From the NCBI RefSeq assembly GCF_900187605.1, contig NZ_FYEA01000002.1, positions 1 through 64,000 of the forward strand: a stretch of DNA of 64,000 nucleotides, in the 5' to 3' direction. Under the pieces are notes generated by a model, which ran no database searches, was not told the origin of the DNA, and saw nothing but the letters and a program-made list of their open reading frames with translations. Of the stretch, positions 19,141 through 27,970 are shown one piece after another. The first letter of the stretch is position 1, and every line of letters starts with the position of its first letter. A program made the position numbers and the translations under genes. This DNA comes from Pseudomonas sp. Irchel 3H7. GTDB lineage: Bacteria > Pseudomonadota > Gammaproteobacteria > Pseudomonadales > Pseudomonadaceae.

Positions 19141-19899
19141 ATGAGTGATAAAGCGTTCGCACAGGCTGATCCTGACTGGCTGGCCCTGATCGGTGCAGCC
19201 CGTGAATGGCTGTCCGGCCCGCTCGGGCAATTTCTGCTCGATGAAGAGCGGCGCATGCTCGAAGACGAGTTGGGCCGGTTCTTTGGCGGTTATCTGGTGC
19301 ATTACGGCCCCTCGGCCGAAACCCCGCCGGCGGCGCCGCAAGTGCAGCGCAATGTGCGCCTCGGTGCGCCGTTGCCGGGGGTCGAGATTGTCTGCGAAGA
19401 GCAAGCCTGGCCGCTGAGCGAGCATGCTGCCGATGTGGTGGTGATGCAGCACGGCCTGGATTTCTGTCTGTCGCCTCATGGTTTGCTGCGTGAAGCCGCG
19501 AGCAGCGTGCGCCCCGGCGGGCATTTGCTGATCATCGGCATCAACCCGTGGAGCACCTGGGGTCTGCGCCATGTTTTCGCCCACGACGCCTTGCGTCAGG
19601 CGCGCTGCATCTCGCCGTCGCGGGTGGCCGACTGGCTCAATCTGCTGGGCTTTGCGCTGGAGAAACGCCGCTTCGGGTGCTATCGTCCGCCGCTCGCGTC
19701 ACCCAAGTGGCAGGCCCGTCTGGCCGGCTGGGAACGCAAGGCCGGTGACTGGCAGCTGTCGGGCGGTGGCTTCTATTTATTGGTCGCGCGCAAGATCGTC
19801 GTGGGGCTCAGGCCGTTGCGGCAGGAACGTCGCGAGCCGATGGGCAAGCTGATTCCGCTGCCGATGGCCAAGGTCAACCGCCGCCGCATCGAACCGTAA
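19141..19899 (+). CDS. class I SAM-dependent methyltransferase-like protein
   Basis: A 252-residue protein conserved next to gloB in pseudomonads and annotated there as a type-11 methyltransferase. The fold is recognisable from the acidic-loop segment ADVVVMQHGLDFCLSPHGLLREAASSVRPGGHLLIIG, but motif I, usually a glycine-rich E/DxGxGxG loop, is not clear in the first third, so SAM binding may be degenerate. Start chosen at ATG 19141 with GGAG six bases upstream. The substrate is unknown. Confidence 0.7.
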   Translation: MSDKAFAQADPDWLALIGAAREWLSGPLGQFLLDEERRMLEDELGRFFGGYLVHYGPSAETPPAAPQVQRNVRLGAPLPGVEIVCEEQAWPLSEHAADVVVMQHGLDFCLSPHGLLREAASSVRPGGHLLIIGINPWSTWGLRHVFAHDALRQARCISPSRVADWLNLLGFALEKRRFGCYRPPLASPKWQARLAGWERKAGDWQLSGGGFYLLVARKIVVGLRPLRQERREPMGKLIPLPMAKVNRRRIEP

Positions 19900-19989
19900 A
19901 CCTTCTTTTATTTGTGGCCGGGCTTGTCCCGGCCTCGGTCATTGTCGATCCGTGATCGGCAAGACAGGCATTTTTCTGGATAGAGTGGC

Positions 19990-20460
19990 ATGAGCGAAAG
20001 CGTTGAAAGCGTCGACACCGTAGAACTGTTCACTGACGGCGCCTGCAAAGGCAACCCCGGCCCGGGCGGCTGGGGCGCCTTGCTGGTGTGCAAGGGCGTC
20101 GAAAAGGAGCTGTGGGGCGGCGAAGCCAACACCACCAACAACCGTATGGAACTGCTCGGCGCGATCCGTGGCCTCGAAGCCTTGAAGCGTCCGTGCGAAG
20201 TGCTGCTGGTGACTGACTCGCAGTATGTGATGAAGGGCATCAACGAGTGGATGGCCAACTGGAAAAAACGTGGCTGGAAAACCGCCGCGAAAGAGCCGGT
20301 GAAGAACGCTGATCTGTGGAAAGAGCTGGACGAGCAGGTCAACCGCCACAAAGTCACCTGGAAATGGGTGCGTGGGCACATTGGTCATCACGGTAACGAG
20401 CGGGCGGACCAGTTGGCTAACCGTGGTGTCGACGAAGTGCGCGGTTACAAGCAGAGCTGA
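19990..20460 (+). CDS. rnhA: ribonuclease HI
   Basis: RNase HI removes the RNA strand of RNA-DNA hybrids such as R-loops and primers. The 156-residue protein holds all four acidic catalytic residues: Asp in [19 protein letters not shown], Glu in [10 protein letters not shown], Asp in LVTDSQYV and Asp in NERADQLA. The basic substrate-binding region [16 protein letters not shown] (about residues 90-105) is present, as in E. coli. It lies just ahead of dnaQ in the same direction; E. coli has the two genes adjacent but divergent. Confidence 0.96.
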   Translation: MSESVESVDTVELFTDGACKGNPGPGGWGALLVCKGVEKELWGGEANTTNNRMELLGAIRGLEALKRPCEVLLVTDSQYVMKGINEWMANWKKRGWKTAAKEPVKNADLWKELDEQVNRHKVTWKWVRGHIGHHGNERADQLANRGVDEVRGYKQS

Positions 20461-20472
20461 TTTTGCCGTTAC

Positions 20473-20520
20473 ACCGTGGCGCGGCCTTCGCGAGCAGGCT
20501 CGCGAATGGGACGCCACGGT
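20473..20520. repeat. nested palindrome (REP-like) between rnhA and dnaQ
   Basis: An outer inverted repeat ACCGTGGCG/CGCCACGGT (20473-20481 with 20512-20520) encloses an inner one, TTCGCGAGC/GCTCGCGAA (20487-20495 with 20498-20506). It has no T-tract, so it is a REP-type structure rather than a standard terminator. Confidence 0.7.
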
Positions 20521-20595
20521 CTGACTGAAACACCCCACCGAGCGTGTTAACATCCGCGTTTTTTGCAAGATCGACCCGTTGAGAGCTGAACACTG

Positions 20596-21354
20596 ATGGC
20601 CACCAGATCCGTTGTACTCGATACCGAAACCACCGGCATGCCGGTGACCGATGGTCACCGGATCATTGAAATCGGCTGTGTCGAACTGATCGGCCGACGC
20701 CTGACGGGCCGGCATTTTCACGTTTATCTGCAGCCGGATCGCGAGAGTGATGAAGGCGCCATCGGCGTTCACGGCATCACCAACGAGTTCCTGGTCGGCA
20801 AGCCACGCTTTGCCGAAGTCGCCGATGAGTTTTTCGAGTTCATCAAAGGCGCGCAGCTGATCATCCACAACGCGGCGTTCGACGTTGGCTTCATCAACAA
20901 CGAATTCGCCTTGATGGGCCAGCAGGATCGCGCTGACATCACCCAGCACTGCTCGATCCTCGACACCCTGATGATGGCCAGGGAACGTCACCCGGGGCAG
21001 CGCAACAGCCTCGATGCGTTGTGCAAACGTTATGGCGTCGACAACTCCGGCCGTGAATTGCACGGCGCTTTGCTCGACTCGGAGATTCTCGCCGACGTCT
21101 ACCTGACCATGACCGGTGGCCAGACCAGTCTGTCGCTGGCGGGTAATGCGTCTGACGGCAATGGTACTGGCGATGGTGCGGACAACTCGGCGACCGAGAT
21201 TCGTCGTTTGCCGGCGGATCGCCAGCCAGCGCGAATCATTCGTGCGACGGAAGAGGAGCTGGCGGCGCATCTGGTGCGGTTGGAGATCATTGCCAAGTCT
21301 GCCGGTGGCCCGGCGTTATGGACGCAGATCGCCGAAGCCGACGCCCAGGCCTGA
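20596..21354 (+). CDS. dnaQ: DNA polymerase III epsilon subunit (3'-5' exonuclease)
   Basis: The proofreading subunit of the replicative polymerase, 252 residues. Exo I reads VLDTETTGMPVTDGHRIIEIG (Asp and Glu near residues 8-10), Exo II falls in LIIHNAAFDVGFINNEF near 95, and Exo III-epsilon in ELHGALLDSEILADVYL near 157, with the expected His and Asp. The tail after about residue 180 is low in conservation and would bind the alpha subunit. Confidence 0.96.
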   Translation: MATRSVVLDTETTGMPVTDGHRIIEIGCVELIGRRLTGRHFHVYLQPDRESDEGAIGVHGITNEFLVGKPRFAEVADEFFEFIKGAQLIIHNAAFDVGFINNEFALMGQQDRADITQHCSILDTLMMARERHPGQRNSLDALCKRYGVDNSGRELHGALLDSEILADVYLTMTGGQTSLSLAGNASDGNGTGDGADNSATEIRRLPADRQPARIIRATEEELAAHLVRLEIIAKSAGGPALWTQIAEADAQA

Positions 21355-21362
21355 AGATCAAG

Positions 21363-21432
21363 AGATCGCAGCCTGCGGCAGCTCCTACATTGAAATGTGA
21401 TCCCCTGTAGGAGCTGCCGAAGGCTGCGATCT
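21363..21432. repeat. REPIN downstream of dnaQ
   Basis: Inverted arms at 21363-21389 and 21406-21432 contain TGTAGGAGCTGCCGAAGGCT and its near-complement. The second arm is followed by TTTTGTTTTT, so on the plus strand the structure might also end dnaQ transcripts. Confidence 0.8.
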
Positions 21433-21455
21433 TTTGTTTTTAGCGGTATGAAGCC

Positions 21456-21476
21456 AAGTGGCCACCCTCGCCACTT
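21456..21476. promoter_or_regulatory. inverted repeat upstream of ldcA, possible operator
   Basis: AAGTGGC (21456-21462) and GCCACTT (21470-21476) form a perfect 7-7-7 inverted repeat, 67 bases before the ldcA start and outside the neighbouring REPIN. In P. aeruginosa ldcA responds to arginine through ArgR, but this palindrome does not match the ArgR site I know, so the binding protein is unknown. Confidence 0.4.
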
Positions 21477-21543
21477 TCGCTGCAACCCTCTACCCTGAGT
21501 GCATTGGCCGATCCAATTCTGCCGCCTCGGGACACTGAGCCTC

Positions 21544-23799
21544 ATGTACAAAGATTTGAAGTTTCCGGTGTTGATCGTCCATCGCGACATCAAGGCCGAC
21601 ACGGTCGCGGGTGACCGTATCCGTGGCATCGCCCGGGAGTTGGAGCAGGAAGGCTTCAATATCGTTTCGGCCATCGACTACACCGAAGGGCGGTTGGTGG
21701 CATCGACCCACCATGGCCTCGCGTGCATGCTGATTGCCGCCGAGGACGCCAGCACTAACTCGCATCTGTTGCAGAACATGGCCGAACTGATCGGTCTGGC
21801 ACGGGTGCGTGCGCCGGATCTGCCGATCTTCGCCCTCGGTGAGCAGGTCACCCTGGAAAATGCCCCGGCCGATGCCATGGCCGAGCTCAATCAATTGCGC
21901 GGCATTCTCTATCTGTTCGAGGACACCGTGCCGTTTCTGGCGCGGCAAGTGGCGCGGGCGGCGCGCAAGTATCTGGATGGCTTGCTGCCGCCGTTTTTCA
22001 AGGCGCTGGTGCAGCATACGGCGGACTCCAATTATTCCTGGCACACCCCCGGCCATGGCGGCGGCGTGGCGTATCACAAGAGTCCGGTGGGGCAGGCGTT
22101 CCATCAGTTCTTCGGTGAAAACACCCTGCGTTCGGATTTGTCGGTGTCGGTGCCGGAACTCGGTTCGCTGCTCGATCACACCGGGCCACTGGCCGAAGCG
22201 GAAGCGCGGGCGGCGCGCAATTTCGGCGCCGATCACACCTTTTTCGTGATCAATGGCACCTCGACCGCCAACAAGATTGTCTGGCACTCGATGGTCGGGC
22301 GCGATGATCTGGTGCTGGTCGATCGCAACTGCCACAAGTCGGTGTTGCACGCCATCATCATGACCGGCGCCATTCCGTTGTACCTGTGCCCGGAGCGCAA
22401 TGAGCTGGGGATTATCGGCCCCATTCCGCTGAGCGAATTCAGCCGCGAATCGATTCAAGCGAAGATCGATGCCAGCCCGCTGACCAAGGGCCGCACAGCG
22501 AAAGTCAAACTCGCCGTGGTCACCAACTCGACCTACGATGGCCTCTGTTACAACGCCGAGTTGATCAAGCAAAGCCTCGGCAACAGCGTCGAAGTGCTGC
22601 ATTTCGATGAAGCCTGGTACGCCTACGCGGCGTTTCATGAATTCTTCACCGGGCGCTACGGCATGGCCACCTCGCGCAGCGAAGACAGCCCGCTGGTATT
22701 CACCACGCATTCCACGCACAAACTGCTGGCGGCGTTCAGTCAGGCGTCGATGATTCATGTGCAGGACGGCGGCGCGCGGCAACTCGACCGCGACCGTTTC
22801 AATGAAGCGTTCATGATGCACATTTCGACCTCGCCGCAGTACAGCATCATCGCTTCGCTGGACGTGGCGTCGGCGATGATGGAAGGCCCGGCCGGGCGTT
22901 CGCTGTTGCAGGAAACCTTCGACGAAGCCCTGAGCTTTCGTCGCGCGCTGGCCAATCTGCGTCAGCACATTGCCGCCGATGACTGGTGGTTTTCGATCTG
23001 GCAGCCGCCGGGTGTCGAAGGCATTGATCGCGTGCAGACCGAGGACTGGCTGCTGCAACCGGATGCCGATTGGCATGGTTTCGGCGAAGTCAGTGACGAT
23101 TACGTGTTGCTCGATCCGATCAAGGTCACCCTCGTCATGCCGGGGCTCAATGCCGGTGGCGCGCTGAGCGAGAAGGGCATACCGGCGGCGGTGGTCAGCA
23201 AGTTTCTTTGGGAGCGCGGCCTGGTGGTGGAGAAGACCGGGCTGTATTCGTTCCTGGTGCTGTTCTCGATGGGTATTACCAAAGGCAAGTGGAGCACGCT
23301 GCTCACCGAACTGCTGGAGTTCAAGCGCAGCTACGATGCGAATGTGCGCCTCGACACCTGCCTGCCGTGTGTGGCTCAGCAAGACACCGCGCGTTATCGC
23401 GGCATGGGCCTGCGCGATTTGTGCGATCAATTGCACGCCTGCTACCGCAGCAATGCCACAGCCAAACACCTGAAACGCATGTACACCGTGCTGCCGGAAA
23501 TTGCCATGAAACCGGCCCACGCCTACGATCATCTGGTGCGCGGCGAAGTCGAAGCGGTGCCGATCGATGAGCTGGAAGGCAGGGTTGCGGCGGTCATGCT
23601 AGTACCGTATCCGCCGGGCATTCCGCTGATCATGCCCGGCGAACGCTTTACCGAATCGACCCGATCGATTATTGATTACCTGAAATTTGCTCGCACGTTC
23701 GATAGCAGCTTCCCCGGTTTTGTCGCGGATGTGCATGGATTGCAGCACGAAGATGAAGGCAATGGGCGGCAATACACCGTCGATTGCGTCAAGGAATGA
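21544..23799 (+). CDS. ldcA: lysine decarboxylase LdcA (Orn/Lys/Arg decarboxylase, PLP)
   Basis: A 751-residue fold-type I PLP decarboxylase of the large inducible class, matching the length and N-terminus (MYKDLKFPVLIVHRDIKADT) of P. aeruginosa LdcA, which makes cadaverine from lysine and is part of the arginine-controlled lysine catabolic route. The N-terminal flavodoxin-like wing domain covers about residues 1-130. The PLP-binding lysine lies in THSTHKLLAAFSQ near 395, with DEAWYAYAAFHEFF just before it. The frame is open 15 codons upstream of 21544 but ATG 21544 fits the family. The order dnaQ-ldcA is as in P. aeruginosa. Confidence 0.9.
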   Translation: MYKDLKFPVLIVHRDIKADTVAGDRIRGIARELEQEGFNIVSAIDYTEGRLVASTHHGLACMLIAAEDASTNSHLLQNMAELIGLARVRAPDLPIFALGEQVTLENAPADAMAELNQLRGILYLFEDTVPFLARQVARAARKYLDGLLPPFFKALVQHTADSNYSWHTPGHGGGVAYHKSPVGQAFHQFFGENTLRSDLSVSVPELGSLLDHTGPLAEAEARAARNFGADHTFFVINGTSTANKIVWHSMVGRDDLVLVDRNCHKSVLHAIIMTGAIPLYLCPERNELGIIGPIPLSEFSRESIQAKIDASPLTKGRTAKVKLAVVTNSTYDGLCYNAELIKQSLGNSVEVLHFDEAWYAYAAFHEFFTGRYGMATSRSEDSPLVFTTHSTHKLLAAFSQASMIHVQDGGARQLDRDRFNEAFMMHISTSPQYSIIASLDVASAMMEGPAGRSLLQETFDEALSFRRALANLRQHIAADDWWFSIWQPPGVEGIDRVQTEDWLLQPDADWHGFGEVSDDYVLLDPIKVTLVMPGLNAGGALSEKGIPAAVVSKFLWERGLVVEKTGLYSFLVLFSMGITKGKWSTLLTELLEFKRSYDANVRLDTCLPCVAQQDTARYRGMGLRDLCDQLHACYRSNATAKHLKRMYTVLPEIAMKPAHAYDHLVRGEVEAVPIDELEGRVAAVMLVPYPPGIPLIMPGERFTESTRSIIDYLKFARTFDSSFPGFVADVHGLQHEDEGNGRQYTVDCVKE

Positions 23800-23813
23800 G
23801 GACTTTTCCCAGT

Positions 23814-24428
23814 ATGCAACCGGTCATGAATCCAAAATACCCAGGGCTGTCGGTGCGCGTCGCCGATGAAGGCTTTGCGCCGTATATCTGGGGCAGCGAC
23901 TTCAGCTTCGAAGTCGCGGCCTATGGTGCCGCCGTGATTGGCCTGCCTGTGGAACAATGGCGGGTGACGCCGATCGTGCCGTACCGCAAGTGCTACGGCA
24001 TTGATCCGGAGGAGTTCAGCGCTTTCCACAACGCGCCGGACAGCGCGATTTTCATGGCCTATCTCGACGATGAGCCGGTCGGCCATCTAGTGATCAGTAC
24101 TAACTGGAACGGCTTCGCGCATATCGATGAACTGGCGGTGCATGCGCCGGCTCGTCGGCATGGCGTGGCCAAGGCATTGCTGGATGTCGCGCAGTTCTGG
24201 AGCCGCAAGAAAAAGCTGCCGGGGATCATGCTGGAAACCCAGAACAACAACCTCGGCGCCTGTCGGCTGTATGAGCGTTGCGGCTATGTGATCGGTGGTG
24301 TCGACCAGTTGCGCTATCGCGGCATTGATCCGAACACCGCCGAAGTGGCGCTGTTCTGGTATCGATTATTCGATAACCCGTTGGAGAACCCGATCAGCTC
24401 GCCAGCATCGCCTCGGCTTGTTCCGTGA
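23814..24428 (+). CDS. GNAT family N-acetyltransferase
   Basis: A 204-residue GNAT protein. The acetyl-CoA pyrophosphate loop is in the segment VHAPARRHGVAKALLDVAQFW (about residues 108-128; R-x-x-G-V-A pattern), followed by the C-terminal LETQNNNLGACRLYERCGYVIGG typical of the fold. Start: GAGGA lies 11 bases before ATG 23814; an alternative ATG at 23796 overlaps the ldcA stop as ATGA but has its AAGG only one base away. The close link to ldcA suggests co-expression and perhaps acetylation of an amine or amino acid (inference). Its 3' end overlaps the convergent LysR gene by 35 bases. Confidence 0.8.
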   Translation: MQPVMNPKYPGLSVRVADEGFAPYIWGSDFSFEVAAYGAAVIGLPVEQWRVTPIVPYRKCYGIDPEEFSAFHNAPDSAIFMAYLDDEPVGHLVISTNWNGFAHIDELAVHAPARRHGVAKALLDVAQFWSRKKKLPGIMLETQNNNLGACRLYERCGYVIGGVDQLRYRGIDPNTAEVALFWYRLFDNPLENPISSPASPRLVP

Positions 24429-25287
24429 GGATCGCCAGTAATGTCTGAATCGCTGCCGACGGCGCGACGTGCTTGAAGGTCAGCGCGTAGACGCTGATCG
24501 GTACGGCCGGCGACAGCGGGCAGACATCCAGCCCGGCCGGGCGCGCGCCCAGTGCAGTGAACGGGTCGACGATGGCCAGGCCTTCACCGGCCTCGACCAT
24601 GCTGCGCATCATCTGATGGGTTTGCACCCGCGTCTGCACACTCGGCGCCGGGCGCAGCGCCTGGAGTTTGTTTTCCAGTGCCGGGCTCAACGGGTCCTGA
24701 CCTTCGAGGCCGATCATGGCCTGACCGGCCAGATCCTGCAGGGAAATGTATTTCTGTTTCGGCTGCAACCAGCCATGGGGCGCGAGCAATTGCAGTTTGC
24801 CCTGGGCCAATGGCCGGCAATCAATGTCGGGATGTTCGGGGTCGTGCAGGCTTAAACCGAGATCGCTCTCGCGCAGCAACAGGCTGCGGACAATGTCGCG
24901 AGTCGGCGCGCTGAGCAGGCTGCACGGTGCGTCGGGCAGACGACGACGCAGGGCGGCGAGACTTTGTGGCAGTAATTGTTGCGCCAGCGGCGCAGTGCCG
25001 ATGATGCGCAAAGGTGGGGCGAGGTATTGCTTGAGGCTGCTGGCCAGCCGTTGCACCGGCTCCAACGCTTCATAAACGTGGGCGATTTCGACCTGCAACG
25101 CCCGCGCTTCGGGTGTCGATTGCAGGCGTCCGCGCACGCTGGCGAACAGCATGAACCCCAACTGACTCTCGGCTTCGCGCAAACGCTCTTCGACCTCGGC
25201 CACCGGCAACTGCAACCATTCGGCGGCGGTGCCCAGGTGACCGGTCTGCAAGAGCGCCTGAATCACTTCGATATGACGTAAACGCAT
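24394..25287 (-). CDS. LysR family transcriptional regulator
   Basis: A 297-residue LysR-type regulator. The DNA-binding region is residues about 1-62 (MRLRHIEVIQALLQTGHLGTAAEWL, then a recognition helix reading VAEVEERLREAESQLG rather than the common SxSRxIxxLE form), so its helix is divergent. The effector domain follows. It is convergent with the GNAT gene, and its 3' end overlaps that gene by 35 bases. Target unknown; the region upstream of its start holds no obvious neighbour to control except the 76-residue gene. Confidence 0.8.
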   Translation of the reverse strand: MRLRHIEVIQALLQTGHLGTAAEWLQLPVAEVEERLREAESQLGFMLFASVRGRLQSTPEARALQVEIAHVYEALEPVQRLASSLKQYLAPPLRIIGTAPLAQQLLPQSLAALRRRLPDAPCSLLSAPTRDIVRSLLLRESDLGLSLHDPEHPDIDCRPLAQGKLQLLAPHGWLQPKQKYISLQDLAGQAMIGLEGQDPLSPALENKLQALRPAPSVQTRVQTHQMMRSMVEAGEGLAIVDPFTALGARPAGLDVCPLSPAVPISVYALTFKHVAPSAAIQTLLAILTEQAEAMLAS

Positions 25288-25372
25288 GCGTGAAGTCCAT
25301 GTTCAGCAGGTGGGGTCAGTGGCTGAATCCTACCCCAAGTCTGCGCATATGACTTCTGCTCATAACGGCCAG

Positions 25373-25603
25373 TTATGAAGCGACGGTTGGCTCGGGTTCA
25401 CGCGTCAGGGTGATACCTGACTGGACCAGGAGAAACTCGTTCTCGCTGACCTTGTTGACGCGATCGCCAATCGCCAGTTTGTAAATCGGCTCCGAGCCAG
25501 TGGAACCGTCTGCCGACGGATTGGATTCCTGGAACTCATGCACGGAATAAACGCGGCCTTCCGCATCTCTTGCATGGAACTGACCGACGAGTACTGCTGC
25601 CAT
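25373..25603 (-). CDS. hypothetical protein, 76 residues
   Basis: A small acidic, soluble protein without signal peptide or membrane segment. It looks genuine because its composition is ordinary, it has GAGG ten bases before the ATG, and no larger gene lies opposite it. The text reads like a small beta-rich domain (VLVGQFHARDAEGRVYSVHEF near the start, YKLAIGDRVNKVSENEFLLV in the middle). I do not recognise a family and cannot assign a function. Confidence 0.7.
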   Translation of the reverse strand: MAAVLVGQFHARDAEGRVYSVHEFQESNPSADGSTGSEPIYKLAIGDRVNKVSENEFLLVQSGITLTREPEPTVAS

Positions 25604-25787
25604 CTGCTTAGAACCTCTGGAGATAAAACGCTTGATTTGCGGCTTGGTAGACCGCCATCAAGGCCTGTAAGTTTTCCTACAGGAAAAAAATAATCAGCAC
25701 GCAGGAATTTGCCCTTGTGTGCTGGTGGAATCGTCACCGAATCATCTATAACTACTGGCTCCTCCCACGGACCATCGAGAGTCTTCC

Positions 25788-26345
25788 ATGAGCAATGTCT
25801 ACAACGTCGCCGTAGTGGTCGGTAGCCTGCGCAAAGCATCGATCAATCGCAAAGTCGCCCTGGCACTGGCAGAACTGGCCCCGGCGAACCTAAAGCTTGA
25901 GATTGTCGAAATTGGCGATCTGCCACTGTATAACGAAGACATCGACGGTGATTCACCGCCGGCAGCCTACAGTACTTTCCGGGAAAAAGTGGGTTCATCC
26001 GACGCGGTGCTGTTTGTCACGCCCGAATACAACCGTTCGGTGCCAGCGCCGCTGAAGAATGCCATCGACGTCGGCTCGCGGCCTTATGGCAAGGCTGTCT
26101 GGAGTGGCAAACCGGGGGCGGTGATCAGTGTTTCGCCAGGTGCCATCGGTGGTTTCGGGGCGAATCAGCATCTGCGCCAGTCGTTCGTGTTTCTCAACGT
26201 GCCGTGCATGCAGCAGCCGGAAGCGTATCTGGGCGGTGCAGGCTCGGCGTTTGATGAGGCGGGCAAGTTGAGTGAGTCGGTGAAACCTTTTCTGCAAAGC
26301 TTTATCAATGCGTACGGTCAATTCGTAGAGCAACACAAAAAATAA
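25788..26345 (+). CDS. NADPH-dependent FMN reductase (ChrR-like quinone reductase)
   Basis: A flavodoxin-fold oxidoreductase of 185 residues, the same size as the P. aeruginosa PA1204 and P. putida ChrR group, which reduce quinones, azo dyes and chromate with NAD(P)H. The FMN phosphate loop is GSLRKASINRK (residues about 10-20), and the second FMN-contact motif is TPEYNRSVPAPLKNAIDVGSR near 78. No signal peptide. It is followed by a REPIN and then the ArsB-like transporter; the REPIN and spacing argue against tight co-transcription. It is too short to be ArsH. Confidence 0.88.
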   Translation: MSNVYNVAVVVGSLRKASINRKVALALAELAPANLKLEIVEIGDLPLYNEDIDGDSPPAAYSTFREKVGSSDAVLFVTPEYNRSVPAPLKNAIDVGSRPYGKAVWSGKPGAVISVSPGAIGGFGANQHLRQSFVFLNVPCMQQPEAYLGGAGSAFDEAGKLSESVKPFLQSFINAYGQFVEQHKK

Positions 26346-26363
26346 GCCATACACGGAACACAA

Positions 26364-26452
26364 TGTAGGAGTGAGCCTGCTCGCGATAGCGGACTGTCAG
26401 TTACAAATCGGTCGACTGACACACCGCTATCGCGAGCAGGCTCACTCCTACA
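26364..26452. repeat. REPIN between FMN reductase and transporter genes
   Basis: Perfect 29-base inverted arms at 26364-26392 and 26424-26452, sharing the core TGTAGGAGTGAGCCTGCTCG with the pair at 7938-8034. Confidence 0.85.
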
Positions 26453-26501
26453 GGTTTTGTGGTGCCCTCACTAACTCCATTTTCATGTAAGGCTGTTGCG
26501 G

Positions 26502-27851
26502 ATGCTCGCTGCGTCACTGATTTTCCTGCTGACCATTACCCTTGTCATCTGGCAACCTAAAGGCCTCGGCGTCGGCTGGAGTGCGACGCTTGGCGCCGTG
26601 CTGGCGCTGATCTTCGGCGTTGTGCACCTGAGCGATATCCCGCTGGTGTGGCAGATCATCTGGAACGCCACTGGCACTTTTGTCGCGCTGATCATCATCA
26701 GCCTGTTGCTCGACGAAGCCGGGTTTTTCAATTGGGCCGCGTTGCACGTGGCGCGTTGGGGGCGGGGCAGCGGGCGCAAGCTGTTTGCCTTTATGGTGCT
26801 GCTCGGCGCGCTGGTTTCAGCGCTGTTCGCCAATGACGGCGCGGCGCTGATCCTCACGCCGATCGTGATTTCGATGTTGCTGGCGCTACGGTTTTCTCCG
26901 GCCGCGACCTTGGCCTTTGTCATGGGCGCGGGTTTTATTGCGGACACGGCGAGCCTGCCGCTGGTGGTGTCGAACCTGGTCAACATTGTTTCGGCGGACT
27001 TCTTTCACATTGGCTTCAACCGCTACGCAGCGGTGATGGTGCCGGTGAACTTCGTCAGCGTCGCGGCAACGCTGGGTATGTTGCTGTGGTTCTTCCGCCG
27101 CGACATCCCAGCGGCGTACGACCCTGAGCAACTCGAACATCCCGAAACCGCGATCCACGATAAAGCCACGTTCTATGCCGGTTGGGCGGTGTTGGTGATT
27201 CTGCTGATCGGTTGCTTTGCGCTGGAGCCGCTGGGCATTCCGATCAGTGCGATTTCCGCCGTGTGCGCCGCGCTGTTGCTGGGCATCGCCGCCCGTGGCC
27301 ACAAGATTTCCACGCGCAAGGTGATGAAGGAAGCGCCGTGGCAGATCGTGATTTTTTCGCTGGGCATGTATCTGGTGGTCTATGGCCTGCGCAATGCCGG
27401 GCTGACCGGGTATCTGGCCGGTTGGCTGGATGTCTTCGCAGGTCACGGCGTCTGGGGCGCGGCAATGGGCACGGGGGTGCTGACGGCGTTGCTGTCGTCG
27501 ATCATGAATAACCTGCCGACGGTGTTGATTGGTTTGTTATCGATCGATGCGAGTCAGGCGAGCGGGGTGGTCAAGGAGGCGATGATCTATGCCAACGTGA
27601 TTGGCAGCGATCTGGGGCCGAAGATCACGCCGATCGGCAGTCTGGCGACGTTGTTGTGGCTGCATGTGCTGGAGCGCAAGGGCATTCACATTGGCTGGGG
27701 GTATTACTTCCGGGTCGGGATTGTGTTGACGGTGCCGGTGTTGTTGGTGACGTTGGCGGCTTTGGCTGTGCGGCTATCCATTTGGACCGAGTCGACCCCA
27801 ATCGCTGGCAAGCCAGCTCCCACAGGGATCTTCTGTGTGCTCACTACCTGA
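26502..27851 (+). CDS. ArsB-like arsenite/ion permease with REP-encoded tail
   Basis: An inner-membrane protein of 449 residues and about 11-12 helices, of the ArsB/NhaD ion-transporter group ([46 protein letters not shown] near 110; [13 protein letters not shown] near 335). No arsR, arsC or arsH is nearby, so an arsenic role is unproven. The last 20 or so residues (from about [12 protein letters not shown]) are translated from a REP sequence (27797 on), making the protein longer than the usual ArsB of about 427-430. Start ATG 26502 has AAGG nine bases upstream; a TTG two codons earlier is too close to it. Confidence 0.82.
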   Translation: MLAASLIFLLTITLVIWQPKGLGVGWSATLGAVLALIFGVVHLSDIPLVWQIIWNATGTFVALIIISLLLDEAGFFNWAALHVARWGRGSGRKLFAFMVLLGALVSALFANDGAALILTPIVISMLLALRFSPAATLAFVMGAGFIADTASLPLVVSNLVNIVSADFFHIGFNRYAAVMVPVNFVSVAATLGMLLWFFRRDIPAAYDPEQLEHPETAIHDKATFYAGWAVLVILLIGCFALEPLGIPISAISAVCAALLLGIAARGHKISTRKVMKEAPWQIVIFSLGMYLVVYGLRNAGLTGYLAGWLDVFAGHGVWGAAMGTGVLTALLSSIMNNLPTVLIGLLSIDASQASGVVKEAMIYANVIGSDLGPKITPIGSLATLLWLHVLERKGIHIGWGYYFRVGIVLTVPVLLVTLAALAVRLSIWTESTPIAGKPAPTGIFCVLTT

Positions 27852-27948
27852 GTCGCACCACAAAGCCAGCTCCCATTAGCTTTGTGGTGTGTTCACTATC
27901 TGGGCCACACCACAAAACCTGTGGGAGCTGGCTTGCCAGCGATGGGGC
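27797..27948. repeat. REP cluster overlapping the end of the ArsB-like gene
   Basis: An ATCGCTGGCAAGCCAGCTCC unit lies inside the end of the upstream gene at about 27800-27825, a broken unit follows near 27865, and an inverted partner with TGTGGGAGCTGGCTTGCCAG lies at about 27919-27945. Confidence 0.8.
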
Positions 27949-27970
27949 CGGTACAGGCGACACAAAAAAA

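Noticed and set aside
21363..21432. REPIN hairpins as ordinary terminators
   Set aside because: Most lack a T-tract directly after the stem; only the hairpins with T runs at 8064, 16709, 35904 and 47345 are called terminators.
21490..23532. 680-residue reading frame opposite ldcA
   Set aside because: It is antisense to a well-conserved decarboxylase, its composition is His/Arg/Gln-rich as expected from the complement of high-G+C codons, and it has no recognisable domain.
24394..24428. Frameshift or assembly error where the GNAT and LysR genes overlap
   Set aside because: Both proteins have normal lengths and ends, so a 35-base convergent overlap is enough to explain it.
26502..27851. Arsenic resistance operon
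   Set aside because: The permease resembles ArsB but no arsR, arsC or arsH accompanies it, and the neighbouring FMN reductase is the 185-residue ChrR type.
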